Shown piece by piece: positions 51,257 through 61,346 of a DNA stretch of 64,000 bases (its first letter is position 1; each line of letters opens with the position of its first letter). The stretch is from contig DATNQM010000039.1 of the NCBI GenBank assembly GCA_036704045.1, forward strand, positions 1-64,000, written 5' to 3'. The stretch is from Ancylothrix sp036704045 (lineage in GTDB: Bacteria; Cyanobacteriota; Cyanobacteriia; Cyanobacteriales; Oscillatoriaceae). The notes under the pieces are model-generated. The model did no database searches. It was not told where the DNA came from and saw only the letters and a list, made by a program, of their open reading frames with translations. The translations under genes were made by a program, and so were the position numbers.

Positions 51257-53185
51257 TTAACCATCCCCCCTTAACTTAGTCACAATCGGAATTTCAATCA
51301 CAAATTCAGTCCCCTCCCCAGGTATCGAACTACAAAACAATTTTCCCCCATGTTTTTCCACTACAATTTGATAACTAATCGACAACCCTAAACCCGTTCC
51401 CTTCCCCACCGGTTTTGTCGTAAAAAACGGATCAAATAACCGCTGTCTAACAGCCTCACTCATCCCCATCCCATTATCAGCAATGCGGATTTCAACCAAA
51501 CTATCATGTTGTAACCTTGTACTAATCTCAATATTAGGAACATAAACTTCCAAACCACAATCCCTAACATTTTCTGTTTTTTCGTGATTTTTTAGCCACT
51601 CTCTTTGCTTTTGCTCTACCGCATCAATTGCATTAGCCAAAATATTCATAAAAACTTGATTTAGAGAACCCGCACAACACTCCACCAACGGCAATTTTCC
51701 ATAATTTTTAACCACATTAATTTCCGCTAAACTCCCCTTTGCCTTCAGTCTATTACGCAAAATCATCAATGTACTATCAATCCCCTCCTCAATATTCATC
51801 GGCTTTTTCTCCGCCTCATCCATCCGTGAAAAATTCCGTAAATTTAAAACAATCGCCCCGATCCTTTCCGCCCCTACCGCCATCGAATTCAACAATTTTG
51901 GGAAATCCGTTTTCAAAAACTCAAAATCAATCTCTTCTATCTTTTCTTCAATTTTTGACGTAGGTTTAGGACAGTTCTCCTGATAAACTTCCACCAGTTC
52001 TAACAAACTTTTCATATACTGGTTCGCATGACACAAATTTGCATAAATAAAATTCACCGGATTATTAATTTCATGCGCTATCCCCGCCACCATTTGTCCC
52101 AAACAAGACATTTTTTCTGTTTGCACCAATTGCGCCTGCGCTTGTTTCAAATCATAAAGCGTCTTCTGTAAATATTCCGTCTGCTCTCGCAACCGCGCTT
52201 CACTTTCTTTCAACGCAACTTCTGCTTTTTTGCGTTCCGTAATATCAATACCCATCGCTAAAATAAAATCCAATTCCCCCTTCACTCCAAACACCGGCCT
52301 ACTGTGCCATTCCACCAGCAATAACTTCCCATCTTTCGCCACTACATAGCTTTCCGATAAAATTTGTTCTTTAAAATTTATTAAACGCTCAAATTCCTCA
52401 CAAACTTTCACCTCTTGCCCACTCGCTAACAACATCGATAAATAATCTTGATTTTCCACTTCATCCATTTTGTAACCCAACGCCGTTAACATCGCATCAT
52501 TCATCATCAAAATTTTTTTATCTGCCGTCAACGCCATAAAAAACGCTGGACAAGACTCCACCAAAGTTTTAGAAAAATCTCTTTCTCTCTGCAAAGCATC
52601 CAGCGCCAATTTCCTCTCCGTTACATCCCGCAACAACACCAAAAAAGCCAGCCTTCCCTCCCATTCAGTCTCCACCACCCGCATTTCTGCAATCGCTTTT
52701 TCCCCATACCAATTCACAATATCTACCTGTGTTCGTACCACCCTCATATCCGAATTCGTCGTCTTCCCCACCGACAAAACATCCGTACTGATATCATAAG
52801 AACTATTTTCTATCACAAACTTTCCAAATAATTCTTTCCCTAAAAGTTCACTTCCCGAACAATTAAACAACAATTCCGAAGCCTGATTAACAAAACGAAT
52901 CATCCCCCTCTCATCCAAAATAATAATACTGTCCGCATTTTTATCAATAACATTCCGAAATCTCTCCTCCAGCACTTGCAACTCTTGCTTAGAGTTTCTT
53001 AATTCCTGCTTTATCTGATGAAAATCTAGCGCGTGCCGCAAACTATCAACCAAATTAGAAGCTTGAAATTTTTGTCCCCCCATCACTTCCCTACTAATGC
53101 AAGGCTTCTGCTCACTCCCATAACTTCGACCCACAGCCTTAATTCTCTGTGCTCTCAGTTCCGTAACCTTCTTGTGATTAACCAT
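51257..53185 (-). CDS. Soluble PAS-domain sensor histidine kinase
   Basis: 642 residues. Two PAS domains are visible: about 70-190 (VIDKNADSIIILDERGMIRFVN, ending RDVTERK) and about 200-320 (SCPAFFMALTADKKILMMND, ending GIDITERKK). A coiled coil (about 325-360) connects to the H-box CLGQMVAGIAHEINNPVNF with phosphoacceptor H371. The N-box region (NQVFMNILANAIDAVEQK) and G-boxes (ADNGMGM, GKGTGLGLSI) complete an intact ATPase domain. No membrane helix or cognate response regulator is visible; PAS signal and partner are unknown. Confidence 0.9.
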   Translation of the reverse strand: MVNHKKVTELRAQRIKAVGRSYGSEQKPCISREVMGGQKFQASNLVDSLRHALDFHQIKQELRNSKQELQVLEERFRNVIDKNADSIIILDERGMIRFVNQASELLFNCSGSELLGKELFGKFVIENSSYDISTDVLSVGKTTNSDMRVVRTQVDIVNWYGEKAIAEMRVVETEWEGRLAFLVLLRDVTERKLALDALQRERDFSKTLVESCPAFFMALTADKKILMMNDAMLTALGYKMDEVENQDYLSMLLASGQEVKVCEEFERLINFKEQILSESYVVAKDGKLLLVEWHSRPVFGVKGELDFILAMGIDITERKKAEVALKESEARLREQTEYLQKTLYDLKQAQAQLVQTEKMSCLGQMVAGIAHEINNPVNFIYANLCHANQYMKSLLELVEVYQENCPKPTSKIEEKIEEIDFEFLKTDFPKLLNSMAVGAERIGAIVLNLRNFSRMDEAEKKPMNIEEGIDSTLMILRNRLKAKGSLAEINVVKNYGKLPLVECCAGSLNQVFMNILANAIDAVEQKQREWLKNHEKTENVRDCGLEVYVPNIEISTRLQHDSLVEIRIADNGMGMSEAVRQRLFDPFFTTKPVGKGTGLGLSISYQIVVEKHGGKLFCSSIPGEGTEFVIEIPIVTKLRGDG

Positions 53186-53953
53186 AACCCTTACTCTCCC
53201 TCCAATACATTAGAACTACACTTTTTCTCCTTCTTAACCCATCTAGCCCACAGTTGGCGTGTCAATGATTACAATAAACTTAATTTTTTTTAAAATTTTC
53301 TAAAGCTCTGATTTTTTAATCAAATTTCTCCTTTCAATTTTTATTGAAAAAATCTTTTCTCTTTCAGTTTATATTTAAGTTTTTATTTTTTCCACTTCTT
53401 CATAAATCTACATCTAAACTACTTTTTTGTAATCCTCAATACAGTATTTGTAATTTTAAATACAATCTAATATTTTCTTAATAATTTTGTATATTTTGGC
53501 AACCACCTTAATTCTGACGCTGTAACAGCCCCCAAAATGAATTAATCACAAACCAGCCTACAAAAAAGTCATCAAACTAACCATTCATTGCAATTTAACC
53601 AATTTAAACACTTCACCCCCTCAGCATTCACCCTCACCCACCCCCAAAGCACTATCTCCCTTATCTAACAGAAAAAGGCAAATTTTACGAGAATTTATCT
53701 CCCTTTTTTATTATGGAATCTTAAAGCTTTCATTAAACACTAATAAAGAATTGCTAAAACATTTATTAAAAATGTCTCTAACTTAGAAAACCCTTACTTT
53801 TCCTACAGTTGCCCCATGATAAACCTAACTTAAAACCATTACCTCATTCACTCCATCCCCTTCCTATCCCAACCCCAATACCAAAAAGCCAAACAAAAAA
53901 TTCCCCACCCCCCCGCTAAACTAAAAAAAGAACCATCATCACAAAAACTCCGC
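53186..53953. other. Long intergenic region with no recognised gene
   Basis: 768 AT-rich bases between the histidine-kinase gene and the DUF1350 gene. The sequence contains oligo-T and oligo-C runs but no stable hairpin followed by T-run, no open frame with plausible ribosome binding site, and no tRNA or rRNA pattern. It must hold two divergent promoters, and an unrecognised small RNA cannot be excluded. Confidence 0.45.
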
Positions 53954-54730
53954 ATGGACGACTGGCAGGAAGTAGCAGGCAACTGGGTTTTAATTCCCCC
54001 ACGCCCCACCGGCATAGTACACTTTCTCGGCGGTGCCTTCGTAGCAAGCGCCCCCCAACTCACCTATCGCTGGTTACTCGAACAGCTTTACCAACAGGGC
54101 TACGCCATCATCGCCACCCCCTTCATCAACACCCTCGATCACACCGCCATCGCCCGCGATGTCCTTTGGAGTTTTGAACAAACCCTCAACCGGCTTCAAT
54201 CAACCCGTCTCATCCGTCGTCAATATCTCCCCATTTATGGCGTAGGGCACAGCATGGGCTGCAAACTGCACCTCCTTATCGGTAGCTTATTCGACATCGA
54301 ACGAGCCGGCAATATCCTCATCTCCTTTAACAACTATCCCGCCTCCCGCGCCATTCCCCTCCTCGAACAAGTCTCCCCCTTCGTCTCCGTCGAATTTACC
54401 CCCTCCCCCAAAGAAACCGACTCCATCATCTCTAAAGGCTACCAAGTCCGGCGCAATCTCCTTGTCAAATTTACCAACGATGACATTGATCAAACCCTCA
54501 CCTTAAACAAACTCCTGCAAGCCAAATTTCCAGGGATGGTATCTTTGCAAACCATCACCGGCACCCACGTCACCCCATTAGGTCAAGATGTCAGCTGGCC
54601 GGTAGGTCAAGTTTTCACCCCCATTGATGCCATCGGCCAGTGGTTTAAGCAAGAAGCCTACCGCGACCTCAACAAGCTTAAAAAAGAAATCTGCCGGTGG
54701 CTTAACCCCCTCGCAGGACTTAGTGAGTAG
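53954..54730 (+). CDS. DUF1350-family alpha/beta-hydrolase-like protein
   Basis: 258 residues starting MDDWQEVAGNWVLIPPRPTGIVHFLGGAFV, the conserved start of the cyanobacterial and plant DUF1350 family. The nucleophile-elbow motif GHSMGCKLH (about residues 97-105) and the late TGTHVTPLGQ stretch fit an alpha/beta-hydrolase fold. No signal peptide. Function is unknown, though plant members are chloroplast proteins. It is a single gene between two long AT-rich spacers. Confidence 0.85.
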   Translation: MDDWQEVAGNWVLIPPRPTGIVHFLGGAFVASAPQLTYRWLLEQLYQQGYAIIATPFINTLDHTAIARDVLWSFEQTLNRLQSTRLIRRQYLPIYGVGHSMGCKLHLLIGSLFDIERAGNILISFNNYPASRAIPLLEQVSPFVSVEFTPSPKETDSIISKGYQVRRNLLVKFTNDDIDQTLTLNKLLQAKFPGMVSLQTITGTHVTPLGQDVSWPVGQVFTPIDAIGQWFKQEAYRDLNKLKKEICRWLNPLAGLSE

Positions 54731-55255
54731 GGTTATTTCTTTCTAACAACAATTCTCAAAAAATAAGCAAAAATTATTTTGTAGGTTGGGTTAAGCGCTA
54801 GTTTAACCTGACGATCATAAATTTTTAATTCTTTCTTTTTTCTTGGTTACTAAAAACTATATAAGAAAGCCAAGCATTTCATTATTTGCTGCCCCTACTT
54901 TTACAACCGCTTAAAAAGAGGCAAATAAATCATCTTTTACTAGAATTTTTATTACATCCATTTTCCTGAAATTGAAAATTAACTTATAGCATTACCTTTA
55001 CTTTCTTTGTTTTTATGTATGTATTTTAAAAATAAAAAAATTAAATACTGATATTAAACAAATTATAAAAAACAAAAAAAACAAAAAATAACAGCAAACA
55101 ACTAAAACTAATAGAAACCAAAAAGAACCCGCCCCCCACAACCCCACCTCAAAAACCGTAAAACCCGATCCCCCTTCTGTCTCAAGCATGACAGCCACAC
55201 AAAAACCCTGTGCTAAAATCAGCCTACGGGCACGCAGCAGGTGATAGAAAACGCC
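54731..55255. other. Intergenic region upstream of clpC
   Basis: 525 AT-rich bases. It contains an interspersed-repeat-like stretch GTAGGTTGGGTTAAGCG at 54781-54797, with GGTTAA-N8-TTAACC (54789-54808) inside it, and long A-tracts at 55028-55110. No open frame is supported. It probably carries the clpC promoter, which I could not pin to a clear -35/-10 pair. Confidence 0.45.
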
Positions 55256-57733
55256 ATGTTTGAACGCTTTACAGAAAAAGCCATAAAAGTGATCATGCTG
55301 GCCCAGGAAGAAGCAAGACGCCTGGGACACAATTTTGTCGGCACAGAACAAATCCTCCTCGGATTAATCGGAGAAGGAACAGGAGTCGCCGCAAAGGTAC
55401 TAAAATCAATGGGCGTCAACCTGAAAGACGCCCGGATTGAAGTAGAAAAAATCATAGGTCGGGGTTCGGGGTTCGTAGCGGTAGAAATACCATTCACCCC
55501 TAGAGCAAAACGAGTTCTGGAATTATCCCTCGAAGAAGCTCGCCAACTCGGACACAATTATATCGGTACAGAACACCTACTTTTAGGTCTAATCCGCGAA
55601 GGAGAAGGCGTAGCAGCAAGAGTGTTAGAAAATCTAGGTGTGGATCTATCAAAAGTCCGCACCCAAGTTATTAGAATGTTGGGCGAAACCGCAGAAGCCA
55701 CCATTGGCGCACCGGCAGGACGCACCAAAACACCAACCCTAGATGAATTTGGCTCCAACTTAACCCAAATGGCAGCCGAAGGTAAACTAGACCCGGTAGT
55801 AGGACGCAGCAAAGAAATTGAGCGAGTAATTCAAATTCTAGGCAGACGTACCAAAAATAACCCAGTCTTGATCGGGGAACCGGGAGTCGGCAAAACCGCC
55901 ATTGCTGAAGGTTTAGCCCAACGCATTGCTAACAACGATGTCCCAGATATACTCGAAGATAAGCGCGTTGTTACCCTCGATATTGGCTTACTCGTAGCCG
56001 GTACAAAATATCGCGGTGAATTTGAAGAACGCCTCAAAAAAATCATGGATGAAATCCGCAGCGCCGGCAATGTCATCCTGGTAATAGACGAAGTACATAC
56101 CCTCATTGGGGCCGGTGCAGCCGAAGGCGCCATTGATGCGGCAAACATCCTCAAACCGGCCCTCGCACGCGGAGAACTCCAGTGCATCGGCGCCACCACC
56201 CTCGATGAATACCGCAAACACATCGAACGGGACGCTGCCCTAGAACGCCGTTTCCAGCCGGTCATGGTCGGCGAGCCCTCGGTTCCTGAAACCATCGAAA
56301 TCTTATTTGGTCTGCGGGAACGCTACGAACAACACCACAAACTGAAAATTTCCGACGCCGCCCTGGAAGCCGCCGCGAAACTTTCAGACCGCTACATCAG
56401 CGACCGCTTCCTGCCCGACAAAGCCATTGACCTTATCGATGAAGCCGGTTCTCGTGTTCGTTTGCTCACTTCTCAACTGCCCCCCGCAGCCAAAGAACTA
56501 GACAAAGAACTACGACAAGTTCTCAAAGAAAAAGATGATGCCGTCCGGGCTCAAGACTTCGACCGGGCCGGTGAACTGCGCGACCGGGAAATGGAAATCA
56601 AAGCAGAGATCCGTACCATCGCCCAAACCAAAAAAACCGAAACCCGCACCGGCGATGAAGTCTCCCCCGTAGTCACAGAAGAAGACATCGCCCACATTGT
56701 AGCAAGCTGGACAGGCGTGCCGGTGAACAAACTCACCGAGTCCGAATCTGAAAAACTGCTACACATGGAAGATACCCTGCACCAGCGCCTCATTGGTCAG
56801 GAAGAAGCCGTCAAAGCCGTTTCTCGCGCCATCCGTCGCGCTAGAGTGGGCCTGAAAAACCCCAACCGGCCTATCGCAAGTTTCATCTTCTCTGGGCCCA
56901 CCGGCGTCGGCAAAACCGAATTAACAAAAGCCTTAGCCGCCTATTTCTTCGGTTCCGAAGAGGCCATGATTCGGTTAGATATGTCCGAATACATGGAACG
57001 CCACACTGTCTCTAAATTAATTGGTTCACCTCCAGGTTATGTTGGTTATAACGAAGGCGGACAATTAACGGAAGCAGTACGTCGCCGGCCCTACACTGTC
57101 GTCCTATTTGACGAAATTGAAAAAGCCCACCCCGACGTCTTCAATATGCTTTTGCAAATCCTTGAAGATGGTCGGTTAACAGATGCCAAAGGTCGCACAG
57201 TAGACTTTAAAAATACTCTACTGATTATGACTTCAAACATCGGCTCAAACGTCATTGAAAAAGGCGGTAGCAGCTTCGGTTTTGAATTCGCAGATAACCA
57301 AGCAGAAGCTCAATACAATCGCATTCGTTCTCTGGTAAATGAAGAACTAAAACGCTTCTTTAAACCAGAATTCCTCAACCGTCTTGATGAAATTATCGTC
57401 TTCCGCCAATTGAACAAGGAAGAAGTTACACAAATTGCAGAAATTATGCTGCGAGATGTGTTTAAACGCTTGACGGAACAGAATATTAGTTTGGAAGTAA
57501 CCGACCGCTTTAAAGAGCGTTTGATTAAAGAAGGTTATAACCCTAGCTACGGTGCTCGTCCCCTCCGCCGCGCCATTATGCGCCTACTAGAGGATGTTTT
57601 AGCAGAAGAAATCCTTTCAGGTCAAGTCAAGGACGGCGATACTGCTGTTGTTGATGTCAATGAAGAAGGACAAATCAAAGTTTTACCGGCAGATAAACCC
57701 CGCGAGTTATTGCCTCAAGCTTCTGAAAGTTAA
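55256..57733 (+). CDS. clpC: ATP-dependent Clp protease ATPase subunit ClpC
   Basis: Hsp100 chaperone that unfolds substrates for the ClpP/ClpR protease. Start is ATG 55256 (MFERFTEKAIKVIM); a GTG five codons earlier is unlikely. 825 residues, usual for cyanobacterial ClpC. Two ClpN repeats (about 5-65 and 80-140), first ATPase domain with GEPGVGKT (207-214), a UVR-like coiled segment (about 420-450), and second ATPase domain with GPTGVGKT. A C-terminal D2-small domain ends IKVLPADKPRELLPQASES. It is essential in cyanobacteria. Highly conserved and unlikely to be anything else. Followed by its own terminator. Confidence 0.97.
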   Translation: MFERFTEKAIKVIMLAQEEARRLGHNFVGTEQILLGLIGEGTGVAAKVLKSMGVNLKDARIEVEKIIGRGSGFVAVEIPFTPRAKRVLELSLEEARQLGHNYIGTEHLLLGLIREGEGVAARVLENLGVDLSKVRTQVIRMLGETAEATIGAPAGRTKTPTLDEFGSNLTQMAAEGKLDPVVGRSKEIERVIQILGRRTKNNPVLIGEPGVGKTAIAEGLAQRIANNDVPDILEDKRVVTLDIGLLVAGTKYRGEFEERLKKIMDEIRSAGNVILVIDEVHTLIGAGAAEGAIDAANILKPALARGELQCIGATTLDEYRKHIERDAALERRFQPVMVGEPSVPETIEILFGLRERYEQHHKLKISDAALEAAAKLSDRYISDRFLPDKAIDLIDEAGSRVRLLTSQLPPAAKELDKELRQVLKEKDDAVRAQDFDRAGELRDREMEIKAEIRTIAQTKKTETRTGDEVSPVVTEEDIAHIVASWTGVPVNKLTESESEKLLHMEDTLHQRLIGQEEAVKAVSRAIRRARVGLKNPNRPIASFIFSGPTGVGKTELTKALAAYFFGSEEAMIRLDMSEYMERHTVSKLIGSPPGYVGYNEGGQLTEAVRRRPYTVVLFDEIEKAHPDVFNMLLQILEDGRLTDAKGRTVDFKNTLLIMTSNIGSNVIEKGGSSFGFEFADNQAEAQYNRIRSLVNEELKRFFKPEFLNRLDEIIVFRQLNKEEVTQIAEIMLRDVFKRLTEQNISLEVTDRFKERLIKEGYNPSYGARPLRRAIMRLLEDVLAEEILSGQVKDGDTAVVDVNEEGQIKVLPADKPRELLPQASES

Positions 57734-57755
57734 TTCATTTGTTATGACAATCAAT

Positions 57756-57791
57756 GCCGGTGGAGATAGTTAAGTCTCTGCCGGTTTTTTT
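57756..57791 (+). terminator. Intrinsic terminator after clpC
   Basis: Stem CCGGTGGAGA (57757-57766)/TCTCTGCCGG (57775-57784) with two G-U pairs, 8-base loop, then seven T residues (57785-57791). About 23 bases past the clpC stop. Confidence 0.8.
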
Positions 57792-57854
57792 ATTTTAAAC
57801 CACCTTGCTATTAGGCTTTTATTTTGTTGAAATAGCTAACCGTATTTATCTACG

Positions 57855-57882
57855 TTTATCTGCTATAGGATGTGGTTATAAT
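57855..57882 (+). promoter_or_regulatory. Candidate promoter for lepB
   Basis: TTTATC (57855-57860), 16-base spacer and a consensus TATAAT (57877-57882), about 50 bases before the lepB start. The -35 box is weak and lies within a repeat-like stretch (GTTTATCTGC). Confidence 0.45.
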
Positions 57883-57931
57883 ACCATCAAACAATGCAAC
57901 AATAGATACTTAACAACATTAGGACAAAACA

Positions 57932-58510
57932 ATGACCGTAGACGATAAAAATTTAGAAACTTCTCCTTTTTTGGTAAGGCTATGGCAAAAGCAAAAAGAG
58001 AATATTCAAATTTTAGTAGTGGCGCTATTATTGGCTTTTTTAATTCGGACTTTTGTCGCAGAACCCCGTTTTATTCCTTCCGAGTCGATGGTACCAACTT
58101 TATTAGTTGGAGATAGATTAGTAGTCGAAAAAATATCCTATCATTTTCACCCACCGGCCACAGGAGAAATTGTTGTGTTTGCTCCTCCAGACGCCTTGCA
58201 AGCAGAAGGTTACACAAAAGAACAAGTTTTTATTAAACGAATTATAGGGCGGGCCGGTCAAACCATAGAAGTTAAGCAAGGAAAAGTCTACCGCGATGGA
58301 AAACCTTTAACAGAAAATTACATCGCCCAACAGCCCAATTATGAAATGTCAGCCGCCAATATTCCCCCAGGGACTTTATTTGTCATGGGAGATAACCGTA
58401 ACTACAGCAATGACTCCCATATCTGGGGATTTTTACCAGAGGAAAATATTATTGGGCGCGCTGTGTTTCGATTTTGGCCCCTTGACCGTTTTGGGCCGGT
58501 GCGCTTTTAG
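57932..58510 (+). CDS. lepB: Signal peptidase I
   Basis: Cleaves signal peptides from secreted proteins at the membrane surface. 192 residues: one membrane helix (about 24-42), then catalytic Ser52 in PSESMVPTL, Lys102 in FIKRIIGRAGQ, and the conserved MGDNRNYSNDSHIWGFL box. These are the family's boxes B, D and E in order. The length is normal for cyanobacteria. Candidate -35/-10 boxes lie about 50-75 bases upstream. Confidence 0.95.
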   Translation: MTVDDKNLETSPFLVRLWQKQKENIQILVVALLLAFLIRTFVAEPRFIPSESMVPTLLVGDRLVVEKISYHFHPPATGEIVVFAPPDALQAEGYTKEQVFIKRIIGRAGQTIEVKQGKVYRDGKPLTENYIAQQPNYEMSAANIPPGTLFVMGDNRNYSNDSHIWGFLPEENIIGRAVFRFWPLDRFGPVRF

Positions 58511-58626
58511 GGCTTTCCGCACTAGAAAATCTTAGCCAAAAGTTGATACTGCATTAAAATATGGTTAGGTAATACAGGCGATTGGCGACTTTTTACTTAG
58601 TTGTTGAGTATAAGGTAATCGGGGCA

Positions 58627-58950
58627 ATGGGATTTTTTGATTCAGAAATCGTACAGCAAGAAGCTAAACAATTATTTGAGGACTATCAAGCCCTAATTAA
58701 ATTAGGCGGTAGTTATGGCAAATTTGACCGCGAAGGCAAAAAGCTTTTCATTGACCAAATGGAAGCGATGATGGATCGCTATCGCATTTTTATGAAACGC
58801 TTTGAACTTTCCGAAGATTTTATGGCACAAATGACTGTTGAGCAATTAAAAACTCAGCTAGGTCAGTTTGGCATGACTCCTCAACAAATGTTTGACCAAA
58901 TGAATTTTACTTTAGAAAAAATGAAGGCTGAGTTAGAGAAACAACCGTGA
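58627..58950 (+). CDS. DUF1825-family protein
   Basis: 107 residues from ATG 58627, chosen because the family starts MGFFDSEIVQQEAKQLFEDYQ; the longer frame would add 15 unconserved residues. Entirely helical and charged, with FDREGKKLFIDQMEAMMDRYRIFMKR and a methionine-rich end (MTPQQMFDQMNFTLEKMKAEL). It matches the DUF1825 family found in almost all cyanobacteria; function unknown. About 116 bases after lepB. Confidence 0.9.
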   Translation: MGFFDSEIVQQEAKQLFEDYQALIKLGGSYGKFDREGKKLFIDQMEAMMDRYRIFMKRFELSEDFMAQMTVEQLKTQLGQFGMTPQQMFDQMNFTLEKMKAELEKQP

Positions 58951-59085
58951 AAAATTTAAAAATTATTTCTTAAAAATCTAAGGAATGGTGATTATTAGAT
59001 GGCTTTAATTTGCCATTACCCAATCAAAGAAAACGGCATAAATTTTACCAACCAACTCACCATTCACCATTCCCCTTTCCGTGAA

Positions 59086-61008
59086 TTATTGGGGCGGATC
59101 AAAGTCAGAAGCCGGCTTGAAATACTCCACCGGCACCCCTTGTAGTGCCTGACTCATAAAATCACGCCACACCGGTGCCACAAAACTACCTCCAGTCGCT
59201 CCAGCTGCCAGGGGAGTATAATCATCATTGCCTACCCAAACAGCCACCGATAACTGTGGTACATAGCCCACAAACCAGATATCCCGTTCAGAAGACGTAG
59301 TGCCGGTTTTACCCGCCGCCGGACGGCCGATAGCCGCTGAAGTTGCCGTACCTTGGTTAATAACCCCCTGCAAAGCACTATTAATAGAAGCAGCAGACCA
59401 AGGATCAAGTACCAATCGCGGTTTAGGCGTATTATCGAGCAAAACTTGGCCGGTGCTATCCGTAACCTGGACAATAAACGTCGGTTCCGAATGCCAGCCA
59501 TTACTCGCAAAAGTCGCAAAAGCACCAGCCATTTCCATAGGAGTAAGATCCACAGAACCCAAAGGTAAAGAAATCACCGGCTGCATAGGACTTTTAATCC
59601 CCAAAGTCCGACAAATTTCAATTACCTTATTTAAACCAACTTCTTGCCCCAACCTAACAGCAGGAATATTTAAAGACACAGCCAAAGCTTGCCGAATAGA
59701 CACAGCCCCCGAATAACCACCACCATAGTTTCGGGGTGAATAACCATAATCTCCATCTGGGTAAGTCACCGGCGTATCCATCACAATCGAATCCGGGCCA
59801 TATTTACCCGAAGCAAACGCCGCATAATAAACAAACGGTTTAAAAGCTGATCCCGGCTGCCGCTGAGCTTGTACAGCCCGGTTATATTGACTTTTCTCAA
59901 AATCTACCCCACCCACCATAGCCTTAACATAGTGAGTGCGGGGATCCACTGCTACCAGTGCCATTTGGTCATTACCAACTTGATAGCGCAGACGTTCGTA
60001 GGCTTCCTTAACAGTTCTTTCAGCCAACCGCTGCATTTTTGTATCAATAGTAGTTTGAATTCGCATCCCACCTTTGAGAACCGCATCCCGTCCGAAGCGT
60101 TTGCTCAATTCCTGTACGACTGCATTGGTAACATAAGGAATCTTACTACCAGGAAACGACGTAACTTTACCAATTTTCAGGGGTTGTTTTTTCGCAGCTT
60201 CGGCTTCTTGGGGTGTGATCCACTTTAGTTCCTTCATCCGGTTAAGGACAATCGCCTGTCGCTGTTTAGCAATTTTATAGTCCACAAACGGGCTAAACTC
60301 TTCAGGGGCTTGTACCAAACCGGCCATCATAGCCGACTCTGCCAAATTTAACTGAGAAGCAGACTTATTAAAATAACTGCGAGAGGCGGTTTCCACGCCA
60401 TACAAGTTATGTCCCCAGTAAACCTGGTTTAGATATAACTCTAAAATTTGTTCTTTGCCAAAAATTTGTTCTAAACGAATTGCCATCACTGCTTCCGCAG
60501 CTTTTCGGCTAACTTTTTGGGCGGGAGACAAAAACAAGTTTTTGACTAACTGCATCGTTAGCGTAGAACCCCCTTCAACGGTTCTACCACTTTCTATATT
60601 TGCCACCATTGCCCGCAAAACCCCACCAGGGTTAATGCCATGATGCGTATAAAAATGGCTGTCTTCAATCGCTAAAATAGCTCGTTTTAAATCAGGCGAA
60701 ATTTTATTGAGGGGTACAACTTCTCGATTTGCTTCATCGTGAATACTTGTAAGAAGGGTGCCGTTGATGTCGTAAATGTGGGTGGTTTCTGTAGGCACAT
60801 AGTTACGCAAAACTCGGACATCCGGCAAGTTTCGGAAGCTGATCGCTAAGCCCACCAGCCCACCGGCCACCACCGAACTTGCCAACATGGTAATGCCTAA
60901 AAGTGTGCCTGCTGTTACCTTGCTGACTCCTTGGACAAATCCAAAGATCGGGGCTGTATTTTTAACTCGTTCTTGTCTAATTGTGTTTGATGACACGGCT
61001 TTTATCAC
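59086..61008 (-). CDS. Class A penicillin-binding protein (PBP1A-type)
   Basis: Bifunctional peptidoglycan glycosyltransferase/transpeptidase. 640 residues. A membrane anchor near 34-58 is followed by the transglycosylase domain (about 75-250), with AILAIEDSHFYTHHGINPGG carrying the catalytic Glu, and EGGSTLTMQLVKN. The transpeptidase domain (about 330-610) has RQPGSAFKPF with the active Ser, SVSLN (SxN motif) and AGKTGTT (KTG motif). The C-terminus is short. Divergent from tyrS. Similar enzymes build the wall during growth. Confidence 0.93.
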   Translation of the reverse strand: MIKAVSSNTIRQERVKNTAPIFGFVQGVSKVTAGTLLGITMLASSVVAGGLVGLAISFRNLPDVRVLRNYVPTETTHIYDINGTLLTSIHDEANREVVPLNKISPDLKRAILAIEDSHFYTHHGINPGGVLRAMVANIESGRTVEGGSTLTMQLVKNLFLSPAQKVSRKAAEAVMAIRLEQIFGKEQILELYLNQVYWGHNLYGVETASRSYFNKSASQLNLAESAMMAGLVQAPEEFSPFVDYKIAKQRQAIVLNRMKELKWITPQEAEAAKKQPLKIGKVTSFPGSKIPYVTNAVVQELSKRFGRDAVLKGGMRIQTTIDTKMQRLAERTVKEAYERLRYQVGNDQMALVAVDPRTHYVKAMVGGVDFEKSQYNRAVQAQRQPGSAFKPFVYYAAFASGKYGPDSIVMDTPVTYPDGDYGYSPRNYGGGYSGAVSIRQALAVSLNIPAVRLGQEVGLNKVIEICRTLGIKSPMQPVISLPLGSVDLTPMEMAGAFATFASNGWHSEPTFIVQVTDSTGQVLLDNTPKPRLVLDPWSAASINSALQGVINQGTATSAAIGRPAAGKTGTTSSERDIWFVGYVPQLSVAVWVGNDDYTPLAAGATGGSFVAPVWRDFMSQALQGVPVEYFKPASDFDPPQ

Positions 61009-61346
61009 ATCCTCAACGAAAAAGGCTCAATGGTTCCGCCAACTTTTACAGTACGAAACAAACTATTGTGGGCTGATTCCTTAAAAATTTTAGTTTGAGT
61101 ACAGGGTAACTGGCACTCTGACACCGGCAAATCCCTTTACTTTTAGTATTTTCACCACCACCCCACCTACCCATCAGGACAGAAAAAAAGTCTACTAAAT
61201 GATACCCTGAGAGCCACAAGAGAGTTTTTTAAGTTCATCATATAGATATTTCTACAATTTTTGCATATAGTAATCTGGCTGTGAAATTTTTTACCGTTTC
61301 GGGCTCGCTGGCCTAAAGTTTTATAGTGCGTGTAATCAATCAAGTT
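61009..61346. other. Intergenic region between PBP gene and tyrS
   Basis: 338 bases between divergent genes. A TATAGT box lies at 61322-61327, too close to the called tyrS start (20 bases) to be certain and without a good -35. I see no tyrosine T-box-like leader or other RNA structure. Confidence 0.4.

Noticed and set aside
54781..54808. GGTTAA-N8-TTAACC hairpin after the DUF1350 gene as terminator
   Set aside because: Short AT-rich stem with no following T-run; more likely part of an interspersed repeat.
55831..56295. Antisense open frame inside clpC
   Set aside because: Follows from the codon pattern of clpC; no ribosome binding site or recognisable protein.
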